A stretch of DNA of 64,000 nucleotides from Frankia alni ACN14a (lineage in GTDB: Bacteria > Actinomycetota > Actinomycetes > Frankiales > Frankiaceae): positions 3,156,962-3,220,961 of the forward strand of contig NC_008278.1 in assembly GCF_000058485.1 (NCBI RefSeq), read 5' to 3'. The notes under the pieces are model-generated. The model worked only from the letters and a program-made list of their open reading frames with translations, was not told the DNA's origin and searched no databases. This document shows, in pieces, positions 28,292 to 36,120 of this stretch. Position 1 is the stretch's first letter. Each line of letters begins with the position of its first letter. The position numbers and the translations under genes were made by a program.

Positions 28292-29107
28292 TCAAGGTTT
28301 GCGTGCGATACCGCCGTAGACGCTGACCTGCGCATCGGTCAGGTCGGCCGGCACGTCGGAGGCGGGCCGCCAGCGGTGGACCAGAGCAACGCCCGGGTCG
28401 ACCAGGTCCAGTCCGTCGAAGAACCGGGCGACCTCGTCGTGGCGACGCAGCAGCATGAGGATGCCCTGGGTCCGGTAGGACAGCGCCGCGCGTTCGGCGT
28501 CGTCGTCGAACTCGCCGGTGGCGTGCGACAGCGCGAGGTAGCTACCCGACGGCAGCGCCTCGATGAGGCTGGCCACGGTCGCGCCCGCCTCCTCGTCGCC
28601 GAGGAAGTGCAGGACCGCGATCAGGGACAGCGCCACCGGTCGGTCGAGGTCCAGGGTGTCGCGCAGTTCGGGCGACGTGAGGATGCGGTCGGTGTCGCGG
28701 ACGTCGGCGTCGAGGTAGGCGGTGTGTCCCTGCGGGCTGCTGGTCAGCAGGGCGCGGGCGTGCGCGAGCACGATCGGGTCGTTGTCGGTGTAGACCACGC
28801 GCGATTCCGGCGCGATGGCCTGGGCGATCTCGTGCAGGTTCGGGGACGTTGGGATGCCCGTGCCGACGTCGAGGAACTGGCGGATCCCAACCTCGCCGGC
28901 CAGATACCGGGTCGCCCGGGTCATGAACGCCCGGTTTGCGCGGGCGCCGGTGCGCAGGTTCGGGAAGACCGACAGGGCCTGTCCGGCGGCCTCCCGGTCA
29001 GCGGGGAAGTTGTCCTTCCCGCCGAGCAGGTAGTCATACATGCGGGCCGAGTGCGGCTGGTCGAGGTCGAGGTCGAGGCCCGGCCGGGCGGGGACGCTGG
29101 TCATCAT
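28292..29107 (-). CDS. DUF574-type SAM-dependent methyltransferase (AICE copy)
   Basis: 271 residues from the first of two ATGs at 29107, overlapping the stop of the 122-residue gene. Signatures: [39 protein letters not shown] as the SAM-binding loop, YTDNDPIVLAHARALL, and a C-terminal FFDGLDLVDPGVALVHRW. The PF04672 family is abundant in actinobacteria with unknown substrates. A close paralogue (38738-39595) lies outside the element. Confidence 0.9.
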   Translation of the reverse strand: MMTSVPARPGLDLDLDQPHSARMYDYLLGGKDNFPADREAAGQALSVFPNLRTGARANRAFMTRATRYLAGEVGIRQFLDVGTGIPTSPNLHEIAQAIAPESRVVYTDNDPIVLAHARALLTSSPQGHTAYLDADVRDTDRILTSPELRDTLDLDRPVALSLIAVLHFLGDEEAGATVASLIEALPSGSYLALSHATGEFDDDAERAALSYRTQGILMLLRRHDEVARFFDGLDLVDPGVALVHRWRPASDVPADLTDAQVSVYGGIARKP

Positions 29108-29472
29108 GATCCTGGTGTCGTCGTGATGGGGGACAGATGATCGAGCGCGTGGGAGCGCATCGCCGCAACGATCTGCTCCCAAACCGATGCGGGTAGGCGA
29201 ACGTGACGGGCGCGGACGTGTCCGTGGATGAGCTCGACGTGACCCTCATGCAGCCGCAGGCAGCCCACTGCCAGGGCGCTCTCCCACCGCTGCCAGGTCT
29301 CCCCGAGCCGGGCGAGGCGGTCACGGCGGGCCTCATCCACCAGCGCCGTCCACACCGGGCCCGGCAGGAGTAGCGCGTGCACGGTGCCGGCGTACCGGTA
29401 GGAGACGACAACGTCGCCGTCGGCGCGGACGAACCGGCACGCGGGGGCGCACGCAGGCGCGGCGCGGATCAT
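29104..29472 (-). CDS. Hypothetical 122-residue protein of cargo operon
   Basis: The ATG at 29472 follows GGGGAGAGG. N-terminal Cys/Ala stretch, then a beta-rich part (GDVVVSYRYAGTVHALLLPG) and helices (VWTALVDEARRDRLARL, SVWEQIVAAMRSHAL). Its TGA overlaps the methyltransferase ATG. Family not recognised. Confidence 0.7.
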   Translation of the reverse strand: MIRAAPACAPACRFVRADGDVVVSYRYAGTVHALLLPGPVWTALVDEARRDRLARLGETWQRWESALAVGCLRLHEGHVELIHGHVRARHVRLPASVWEQIVAAMRSHALDHLSPITTTPGS

Positions 29473-29549
29473 AGCCTCTCCCCTCGGGGTGGGGCCTGCC
29501 CGCCCGCTGCGTTTGCAGGCGCGGCGCGGGCGGGCAGGCGATCAGGGGG

Positions 29550-29993
29550 TCAGTGGCCGGCGGCCACCAGGGCATCCATCGGGGCGCCCTGCTGGGCGTG
29601 GATCAGCGCAGCCATCCGGTCGCTGGTCAGCGTCGCGGCCTCGGCAACCTGGTCGCGGTCGAGTCCGCGGAGCCCTGCCAGACGTCGGGCCACGTAGGTC
29701 CGCTCCCACTCCAGGAGGAGCCGGGACCTCTCCACGAGCAGCGCCTCGACTTCGGCAGCCTCGGCCTCGGTCGGCAGGTCCGCGTCGTCCAGGATGTGGG
29801 ACGCCGATGCGGCGAGCGCCGCCATCTGCATCAGGATGCGGTCCGACTCCTCGGTGTAGCGGGTGCAGGTCTCGGCCAGCTCCGTGACCTGATCCGGGCG
29901 GAGCCGCAGCGGGCCCGCGGCGTGCAGCTCCCGGGCGAACAACTCCCCGACCGGGGCGAGCCCGAACGCACTGGCATACAGCAAACTGTTCAT
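29550..29993 (-). CDS. Hypothetical helical protein of cargo operon
   Basis: 147 residues from ATG 29993 with GGAGA upstream; the frame is open further to 30359 but that part looks like a shadow. Almost wholly helical (RLRPDQVTELAETCTRY, SDRILMQMAALAASASHIL, EVEALLVERSRLLLEWE). No family recognised. Lies 78 bases before the 122-residue gene. Confidence 0.7.
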   Translation of the reverse strand: MNSLLYASAFGLAPVGELFARELHAAGPLRLRPDQVTELAETCTRYTEESDRILMQMAALAASASHILDDADLPTEAEAAEVEALLVERSRLLLEWERTYVARRLAGLRGLDRDQVAEAATLTSDRMAALIHAQQGAPMDALVAAGH

Positions 29994-30139
29994 GATCGTC
30001 TCCAGATGTGGATTGGGTGGCTGCCCTACCCGCGGCGGGCGGCAGCGGCGGGCACGCCGTTGGGCCCGCACGCGGGAGGGCCGCGGGCCGCGGGTAGGGC
30101 AGTGGGGTGCCGCCAGCTCGGGGGGTGCTGGTGGCGGAC

Positions 30140-30514
30140 TCAAGGGCGGTGCACCTGCTCCAGGGGCACCACCCGGTAGTCGCCGGTCCGGTCGCGGGCG
30201 AACTGGTCGGCATCCCGGACCGTCGGCCACCCGGTGAGCACCCGGAGCGGCTGCCCGTCCGGGGTGAGGATCAGCACGCCGTAGGTCACGACCTCGCCGT
30301 CCGTCACGACCGTCGCCGGCCGGGGCCAGGTGATCCCCGGCCGGCGGGACGGCAGCCACCGGGAGGGGGCAGGGTCGGGTTCCGGTCCCCTCCCGGTGGT
30401 GTGCGTGACCGCCACCGACGACCGGCGCAGCTCAACGCCTGTTCCGAGGGGCGGATCTGCTGGGGCCCGGTCGGGGCGGCCACCCTCGGCGGTAGCCGGC
30501 ACCTCGTGGGACAT
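30140..30514 (-). CDS. Small protein paired with the AICE XRE-TPR regulator
   Basis: About 124 residues from ATG 30514; ATG 30562 is an alternative and neither has a good ribosome site. The conserved part, LPSRRPGITW, DGQPLRVLTGW and DYRVVPLEQ, matches the protein at 11552-11980 next to the host XRE-TPR gene. Divergent from the XRE-TPR gene at 30677 and first in the minus-strand run towards the cargo. Possibly an antagonist or co-regulator; inference only. Confidence 0.65.
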   Translation of the reverse strand: MSHEVPATAEGGRPDRAPADPPLGTGVELRRSSVAVTHTTGRGPEPDPAPSRWLPSRRPGITWPRPATVVTDGEVVTYGVLILTPDGQPLRVLTGWPTVRDADQFARDRTGDYRVVPLEQVHRP

Positions 30515-30676
30515 CTCCGGTTGCAGAACGGTGCCTCCCCGTGTTGGTGTCGGCCGGCACATCCGCCGGTAGGGATATGACACACTCCGCACCAGGTCAG
30601 AGACAGCCCGCAATGCAGGCACACACATGCAATGCAAATACAGACACGTAGCGTGGCCGGGTGGAGGGGAGCCGCC

Positions 30677-32041
30677 GTGCACACTGGACCAGGGCCGGAG
30701 CCGAGACCCGCGCTCGACCAGCTCGTTGCCCACATCGCCGACCTGAAAGCGCGCCGGAACGCGAACTGGTCGGACATGGAGCGGAGGACCGGCGTGACCC
30801 GCCAGGCGTTCGGGGCCGCGGCCCAAGGGCGTCAGCCTGGCGGCCGGGTGTGGGCTATCCCATCCGAGTCGACGATCATCGCACTCGATCGAGGTCTCCG
30901 CGCAGGTGGGAGCGTGTTCGCCGCCTGGGTCCAAGCCAAGCGCGAAGACGAAGAGATCCAGCTCGCCCGGGTGGCCGCCCGCGCATTTCCCGGGATGAGT
31001 GGACTACCCCCACTGCCGGGGCGGACAGTGGACCGGACAGGGGAGGTGAGAGCGACGGATCGCAGGCAGCTCATCGGAGGAATGGCCGTTGCCGGCGTGC
31101 TCGGCGACATCGGCGAGGTCGACAACGCATTTCGCGTGGGACGCCCACCAGTCGCCGATCTCGCGCAGGTCGAAGAGGCGCTCAAAACGCTTGAGCGGGA
31201 CCGGTGTAGCACCGACCCGGCCGTCCTGTTCCCCCCCGCGCGCGAGGCATGGAAATCAGCCAACAGGCTGCTCAGGAGCGCAGTAGAGGCAAAACATGTG
31301 ACCCGTCTCAATCTGCTCGCTGGCAGGCTCGCCGCCGGACTTGCCGGCGTCAGCCAGTTCGGCGGCCGGACGGACCTCGCCCGTGCGTTCGCGGGGATCG
31401 CCGAGCAGCACGCCGCCGCCGCCGTGGAAGAGCCCCACGGGAGTCTGGCGGACGCCCGCGCCTTCCGCGCCCGAGTCGCGGGCCTCCAGTCCTGGATGGC
31501 TCTCGACGTCGGCACGCCCGGGGCCGCTGCTGACATCGCCGCCCGCGGCCTCCTAGAAGCGGCGCCGCCGGATCGTGCGCGGCTTGCCGGCTACGGCGCC
31601 GAAGCGGCCGCAGTCAGCGGTGATCACTATCGCGCAGAGGAAGCGGTCGCCGTGATGCTGGCATCCCGGCGGGCTGCCGACAGCCCAGACGCGGCGCTGC
31701 CCTGGGACGACGTCGAAGAACAGCTATACATTGCGCTCCCCGCCTCGTGGGCTCCCGGCCGTGGCAAGGTCGCGATCACGCATGGCATACAGGCCACCGG
31801 TTGTTCGTGCGCCTGCCAAGGTCAGGCCCTCGCACACCTCGCGATCGGCCGCGGGCATCTCGATGGCGACCGGCCCGCACCCGACGCGGCTGCGTCGGCG
31901 GGTATCGCCGCCCTGGACACGATCGCCGAGGCGCCGAACGCCACCGTAACGCACGGCGCGGCCGACCTGCTGCTCCGTCTCCGGCCGTATACGACGGAGC
32001 CGCTGGTGCAGGAGCTTGGCCGCCGGGTCGCCGCGGTCTGA
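30677..32041 (+). CDS. XRE-family regulator with TPR-like C-terminal region (AICE)
   Basis: 454 residues from GTG 30677, directly after GGAGGGGAG. Helix-turn-helix at NWSDMERRTGVTRQAFGAAAQG, a DRRQLIGG segment, then an Ala-rich TPR-like helical array to the C-terminus. Same architecture as the gene at 9921-11387. It faces the cargo operon across a 160-base divergent region, so it is the likely controller of that operon. Confidence 0.83.
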   Translation: MHTGPGPEPRPALDQLVAHIADLKARRNANWSDMERRTGVTRQAFGAAAQGRQPGGRVWAIPSESTIIALDRGLRAGGSVFAAWVQAKREDEEIQLARVAARAFPGMSGLPPLPGRTVDRTGEVRATDRRQLIGGMAVAGVLGDIGEVDNAFRVGRPPVADLAQVEEALKTLERDRCSTDPAVLFPPAREAWKSANRLLRSAVEAKHVTRLNLLAGRLAAGLAGVSQFGGRTDLARAFAGIAEQHAAAAVEEPHGSLADARAFRARVAGLQSWMALDVGTPGAAADIAARGLLEAAPPDRARLAGYGAEAAAVSGDHYRAEEAVAVMLASRRAADSPDAALPWDDVEEQLYIALPASWAPGRGKVAITHGIQATGCSCACQGQALAHLAIGRGHLDGDRPAPDAAASAGIAALDTIAEAPNATVTHGAADLLLRLRPYTTEPLVQELGRRVAAV

Positions 32042-32751
32042 CCCCAGCGCCGGGCTGGTAACAGATCCGGCTGTTCCCCTCCCGTTCCCGCCGGTGGCGG
32101 GGTTACCGTCGACGCGGTACGAGACCGGGCGTAGACGGAGAGCCGCCCACGGTCTGGAATCAAGATCACAGCATGAGGTCTCGCGAATTTTCTGTACGGG
32201 TTTCAAGGCGCGCCTGCGGCGCGCGTGTGACCTGCCGCACACGCCGTGCCCGCCGTGCGCGCCACGCCCGCGGGACTCGCCGCCCGCGGCGGGGCCCCGG
32301 GCCGCCCAGGGGGCGGCCCACCCCACCGGAGCGTCGGCCCCGCGGGTGTGTCGGCCCGTCGGCCCCGTCGGAGCGTCACGCCCCACGCCGGTCCGACCAT
32401 GAGCACCAGGACGCCAGCGACAACCGGCCCGCTTCGTCTCGTTGGGGCTCTGCCCCAAACCCCGGCCCTCTCTCTGGAGGAGGGGGAAGGCGCGGCACGT
32501 CCGCTGATCGCCTCCGCCGCCCGGACCCCCGAGGGCTACCCCGGAACCTCCCGCCCGCGCAAGGGACGCACAGCACCCAGCAGGCTCGCCCGCGCCGTTG
32601 GCGCCCTTGCACGGACGAGAGAACCCGGGGTAGGGCTACGCCGCCCGACCGACGGAGGAGATCAGCTCAGCCCGAACTATATGAAGATCAAAACCCGGGC
32701 CCGGTGTCGTTGTCGACCCCCGGACCCGGGCTCACTCACCCTTGCTTTACG
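32042..32751. other. Non-coding stretch with hairpins
   Basis: 710 bases with no supported gene. A palindrome TTGGGGCTCTGCCCCAA at 32442-32458 resembles widespread REP-like hairpins. A second hairpin (32694-32704 with 32720-32730, 10 of 11 pairs) lies just after the stop of the minus-strand resolvase-like gene and may terminate it. Confidence 0.55.
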
Positions 32752-33378
32752 TCAGGCGATCAGGGATTCCACCAGCGCCCGCCCGACCGGATCACCGGTG
32801 TCGACACCGTCGCGTGCCGCCACGATGCGAAGGTTGCGGCGGACCAGGAGCGCCAGGACCGACATCCGCGCGTCTTCCGTCGACCCCAGCCGGTCAAGCG
32901 AGTCGACGACGACGACGTCACAGCCCGCGTGTACCAGCCGGAGCGCGGTCCACCAGCCCCGGAGCCCGTCTCTCCCCTGATAGATCACCGGCCCGACCGA
33001 CCAGCCCCGCGCCGCGCACACCTCAGCGCACACCGCCCGTTGCGCGGCACGCTCGGCAGCGTCGACGTCATCCCGGACGAAGGTCAACGCCCGCACGTGC
33101 GGAGCTACCTCACGCACGCCCTCCAGAGCGACGTGCATCCCGTACGCCAGCGCATCCAGTACGTCGACCTGTTCCGTGGCGCCCGCGATCCCGACCAGTC
33201 CGGAAAGGCTACGCAGTGTAGCGGCAATCGATCGGGTGAAAAGATCAGTGGTGGGGGTCGCGAGCGGACCGTCTTCCAGCTCCACCGCTGCTTTCACCAG
33301 CGCCTCCCGCGCCGCCGCAAGGAACCCGTCAACCCGTTCCGCGCTTTCCCGTACCGGATCGTGTGGCATGCTAATCAT
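32752..33378 (-). CDS. Resolvase-like protein lacking the catalytic serine
   Basis: 208 residues from ATG 33378 after a GGGGCAGGA ribosome site. The second half follows the serine-resolvase fold: ALTFVRDDVDAAERAAQRAV, ARGWSV, AGCDVVVVDSLDRLGST, LRIVAARDGVDT. Where active enzymes have Y-x-R-V/I-S, this has FVRDD, so the nucleophile is absent. The N-terminal 90 residues are an unrelated helical stretch. It may bind DNA or regulate the element without recombining; a decayed enzyme is the alternative. Confidence 0.75.
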   Translation of the reverse strand: MISMPHDPVRESAERVDGFLAAAREALVKAAVELEDGPLATPTTDLFTRSIAATLRSLSGLVGIAGATEQVDVLDALAYGMHVALEGVREVAPHVRALTFVRDDVDAAERAAQRAVCAEVCAARGWSVGPVIYQGRDGLRGWWTALRLVHAGCDVVVVDSLDRLGSTEDARMSVLALLVRRNLRIVAARDGVDTGDPVGRALVESLIA

Positions 33379-33386
33379 AGGTCCTG

Positions 33387-33439
33387 CCCCTGTCTGTATC
33401 AGGTGGTGGGACTCAGGCCCGGGTTGGTGTTGGCGCACC
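33387..33439 (-). promoter_or_regulatory. Leader element, copy A
   Basis: Immediately upstream of the resolvase-like gene. Shares CTGTCT..TCAGGTGGTG and, 17 bases on, GTGTTGGC.CAC (plus-strand sense) with copy B before the 86-residue gene. Probably a common promoter or operator. Confidence 0.55.
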
Positions 33440-33560
33440 GTCCGGGCCGTCTTCATCCCTGTACCTACACCATCGCAAGATTCCTTTACGTTGTTTAACC
33501 AGCGCAGATACGCCGAACGGCCGGTAACCCCATCGAGGTCACCGGCCGCCCGAGCCACAG

Positions 33561-33758
33561 TCAGCGCCCGCTACGCGCCTTACGGATCATGTCTGCCAAG
33601 ACGACGACCGACCGAGGGTCGCAGCGCAGCAGACACCGCAGAAGCCGCGCCCCGGACGGTCCCGCCGGAGCGGCAGCCAGCAGGAGGTACAGCGACTCCT
33701 GATAGGAGTTCCAAACCCCCGCGCCCGGCTGGACTTCACACGGCACCCACCCCGCCAT
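33561..33758 (-). CDS. Hypothetical 65-residue protein
   Basis: Starts at ATG 33758 overlapping the stop of the upstream gene (TGATG). A short helical protein with SYQESLYLLLAAAP and VVVLADMIRKARSGR. Coupled to the 86-residue gene. No family recognised. Confidence 0.5.
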   Translation of the reverse strand: MAGWVPCEVQPGAGVWNSYQESLYLLLAAAPAGPSGARLLRCLLRCDPRSVVVLADMIRKARSGR

Positions 33759-34018
33759 CAGAAGCCACCGAGGAGCGGACCGAGGTCCGGCAGAGCCCGG
33801 AACCGCAGGACCACCGCCGAGTCCCCCAGACTCGCCCGCCAATGATCCACGAAGAGGACCGGCGGAAGGGTCGCCGTCACGTCGACGAGGTCCCGCAGCG
33901 AAGCCCCCGACGTCATCGTCAGGTCGAACAGACCATCTCCCGAGTGCACCAGGGTCACGAACGGCCGACCTTCATAGGGGTTACGCCAGCCACGACCGGA
34001 CGACGGAATACTAGACAC
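33758..34018 (-). CDS. Hypothetical 86-residue protein
   Basis: GTG start at 34018 after GAGGTGA. Reads RPFVTLVHSGDGLFDLTM, then LRDLVDVTATLPPVLFVDHW, mixed alpha/beta. First gene of a two-gene unit preceded by leader copy B. No family recognised. Confidence 0.6.
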   Translation of the reverse strand: MSSIPSSGRGWRNPYEGRPFVTLVHSGDGLFDLTMTSGASLRDLVDVTATLPPVLFVDHWRASLGDSAVVLRFRALPDLGPLLGGF

Positions 34019-34023
34019 AGGTC

Positions 34024-34075
34024 ACCTCTGTCTACTCAGGTGGTGATCTAGGTGTCGGGTGCGTGTTGGCCCACT
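34024..34075 (-). promoter_or_regulatory. Leader element, copy B
   Basis: Second copy of the leader described at 33387-33439, 5 bases upstream of the GTG at 34018. The two copies agree in two blocks with equal spacing, although the downstream genes are unrelated. Confidence 0.55.
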
Positions 34076-34148
34076 CGCCCGACACCGCCAACACCCACAA
34101 CAATAGCGCGTTGCGCTGCAAAGTTGGGGTGAACGTTAGTATTCCCTG

Positions 34149-34376
34149 GTGGTTGACGACCCGCTGATCGGTTATGCCGGCATAGCCGAGATGGCCGGCA
34201 TCCAACCGTCGACCTTGCGCAGCTACCGCGCCCAGGGACGCCTACCCGAGCCGGACGACGCATCGGTACCCGACCGCCCACGCTGGCGGACCAGCACCAT
34301 CACGGCATGGCTAGCCAGCCGCCCAGGACGCGGAGCACGAACCGACCTCCGCCCACCGCACCGCGGCTCCAGTTGA
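34149..34376 (+). CDS. MerR-like helix-turn-helix protein, excisionase candidate
   Basis: 75 residues from GTG 34149. A winged-helix core of the MerR/AlpA excisionase type: IGYAGIAEMAGIQPSTLRSY, RAQGRLPEPD, then PRWRTSTITAWLASRPG. Basic and short, 1.2 kb from attR. The size and fold suit a recombination directionality factor or a transfer repressor; which of the two cannot be told. Confidence 0.75.
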   Translation: MVDDPLIGYAGIAEMAGIQPSTLRSYRAQGRLPEPDDASVPDRPRWRTSTITAWLASRPGRGARTDLRPPHRGSS

Positions 34377-34542
34377 TAGGCGTCCCGCAGGGCGAGGTCC
34401 CAACGATCCCGGCGAAAGCTCAGATAGCTACGGGAACGTAACCTACAGTTATGATGCCGTAAGCCATCCACCCCCGAGGCCGCACCCGATATGGCATGAT
34501 TTGTGCCCCCGCGGGGCAATTAACACACGATGGGACGCAGCC

Positions 34543-34977
34543 ATGGCCGCTACGCTCGGGAGTCGCTCGTTCGAGGTCTTGCTCGCCGAAGACGATCCCG
34601 GAGACGTCCTGTTGGTCGAGGAAGCGTTCGCGTCCCGCGGGCAAGCACCCCGCGTCCACCCCGTCGGCGATGGACTCGAAGCCCTCGCCTACCTCCGTGA
34701 CTCCGCCCAACCCAGGCCGGACCTGATCATTCTGGATCTCAACATGCCCCGGATGGACGGGCGGGAGACCCTCGCAGCAATCAAGAAAGACCCGGACCTG
34801 TGCACGATCCCGGTCGTGATGCTGACAACATCACAAGCTCCCGAAGACGTCCGCGCCAGCTACCAGCTCCACGCGAACGCATACGTGTGTAAGCCGCAGA
34901 CCTTCGATGAGTTCATACACGCAGTGCAGTCGATCGATGACTTCTATCTTGACCTGGTACGTCTAGCCCCGCGCTGA
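34543..34977 (+). CDS. Stand-alone response regulator (Rcp1/CheY-like)
   Basis: 144 residues, receiver domain only. Acidic pair in LLAEDDPGD, phosphorylatable Asp in LIILDLNMPRMDG, Thr in VVMLTTSQ and Lys in YVCKPQTF. The inserts match Rcp1-type regulators that work with phytochrome or other cytoplasmic histidine kinases. ATG 34543 is preferred over 34501. No kinase partner lies nearby, so it is an orphan on the element. Confidence 0.9.
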   Translation: MAATLGSRSFEVLLAEDDPGDVLLVEEAFASRGQAPRVHPVGDGLEALAYLRDSAQPRPDLIILDLNMPRMDGRETLAAIKKDPDLCTIPVVMLTTSQAPEDVRASYQLHANAYVCKPQTFDEFIHAVQSIDDFYLDLVRLAPR

Positions 34978-35227
34978 CCCCGCCGTCTCGTGGGCCGACC
35001 GCACGAGACGTGACGGGCCGATCAGCAGCCGCTGACCCTGCCTGGGACGTCAGCCCGAGCGCCGATCGGCGGGCACGGAAGCGGGTGCCGACGTCCACCT
35101 GACGCCGCGGAGCCCCACCGGCCAGGGCCGCCTCACGATCCGCAGCAACGTTCGCGGCAATCACACCAAGCAGATAATCCCGATCATCTTTGTCGAAGTC
35201 TCGCAACAGACTGGCCAGCAAGCTCAC
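34913..35227 (-). CDS. Hypothetical small protein at right end of AICE
   Basis: About 104 residues from GTG 35227 (GGGAG upstream). Begins VSLLASLLRDFDKDDRDYLLGVIAANVA, which looks like real coding sequence, then a less convincing C-terminus that overlaps the convergent response regulator by 65 bases. Function unknown. Confidence 0.4.
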   Translation of the reverse strand: MSLLASLLRDFDKDDRDYLLGVIAANVAADREAALAGGAPRRQVDVGTRFRARRSALGLTSQAGSAAADRPVTSRAVGPRDGGVSAGLDVPGQDRSHRSTALRV

Positions 35228-35540
35228 GCCCACTCCCTCACATGATCCCCGACGGGGACTCATCTACCCCAGCGGCCACCCGCACACACCTGCGGGTTGA
35301 CGACGCAACGCAGCACCTCACACAGCTAGGGCAGCCCAGTCGCCCAGACGGACCAACGTGAGACACAGTCGGCGACCCCGACGAACGCGACCAGACCTGG
35401 AAAGCGCCAACCGGTAGCAGACGTGACACCGATCACAAAGTTCGGTGTATCTCATGAAGTCAGTGCACGGGGAGCTCCGGGAGGTCGACGTCAGTCCGTG
35501 ATCATTCCTGGAGGGATCCGCCCAGGTCAGAGATAGTGGG
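35228..35540. other. Right-end sequence of the AICE without a supported gene
   Basis: About 310 bases up to the attR side. Short frames here lack ribosome sites or family features. It may hold the attP arm for the integrase. Confidence 0.4.
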
Positions 35541-35552
35541 TCAAAACGGCTT

Positions 35553-35561
35553 GACCCGGGT
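35553..35561. other. Right attachment junction (attR)
   Basis: GACCCGGGT, matching attL GACGCGAGT at 7 of 9 positions. Host DUF222 sequence resumes to the right. Confidence 0.75.
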
Positions 35562-36030
35562 GGATCGTCCGACGTCGAGGGGGACACCGTCGGGATCCAG
35601 GATGATCCGGCTGATCTCCGCGTCGCAGCTGAGCCGGGCGAGGGTGCTGTGGGGCAGCGGAAGTCCCCAGCTGGTCAGGGCGGGGCTGGCACCGCTGGCG
35701 AGCAGGGTGTTCCAGTCGATGGTGACGGTCAGATGTGGGCGTACCCCGCCGTTTTCGGGGACGGTCGCGGCACCCAACGCGCGGGTGACCAGGTCGATGA
35801 GGGCGTCGGCGCGGCGGCGGGTGGGGCTGCGCCGGTCGGGAGTGCCGTCGGCGGCGGGTTGGGGGGCGGCGAGGCTGTCCAACGCGGTGCGCAGCAGGGC
35901 GGCGCCTTCGGCATCGAGTTCCCCGCTGATCAGGGTGGTGCCGGTCGGGGTGTCGGTCAGGGTCAACCGGCGGATGTCCGCCGGGTCCGGGCTCGGCTTT
36001 TTCCTGCCGTCGTTGCCGGCATCATCACCG

Positions 36031-36120
36031 CCGCTGCCGCTGCCGCTGCCGCTGCCGCTGCCGCTGCCGCTGCCGCTGCCGCTGCCGCTGCCGCTGCCGC
36101 TGCCGCTGCCGCTGCCGCTG
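36031..36120. repeat. (CCGCTG)15 hexamer microsatellite
   Basis: Fifteen perfect CCGCTG units inside the DUF222 gene, giving a Gly-Ser linker. Unit number changes would keep the frame. Confidence 0.95.

Larger units (their letters stand above)
15241..35561. mobile_element. AICE-type integrative element (about 20.3 kb) inserted in a DUF222-HNH gene
   Basis: The ends are set by the two halves of the interrupted gene. Between them lie the defining AICE modules: a serine integrase next to the left end, a RepSA-like initiator, an FtsK/SpoIIIE-like Tra translocase and small plasmid-type proteins. Cargo (radical SAM, methyltransferases, PHP, kinase, response regulator) fills the right half. A MerR-like excisionase candidate lies 1.2 kb from the right end. 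Most AICEs use tyrosine integrases and tRNA sites; this one uses a serine recombinase and a protein-coding target. Confidence 0.88.

Noticed and set aside
32173-33498. Plus-strand frame of 441 codons
   Set aside because: Arg/Pro-rich, overlaps the resolvase-like gene on the other strand, no ribosome site.
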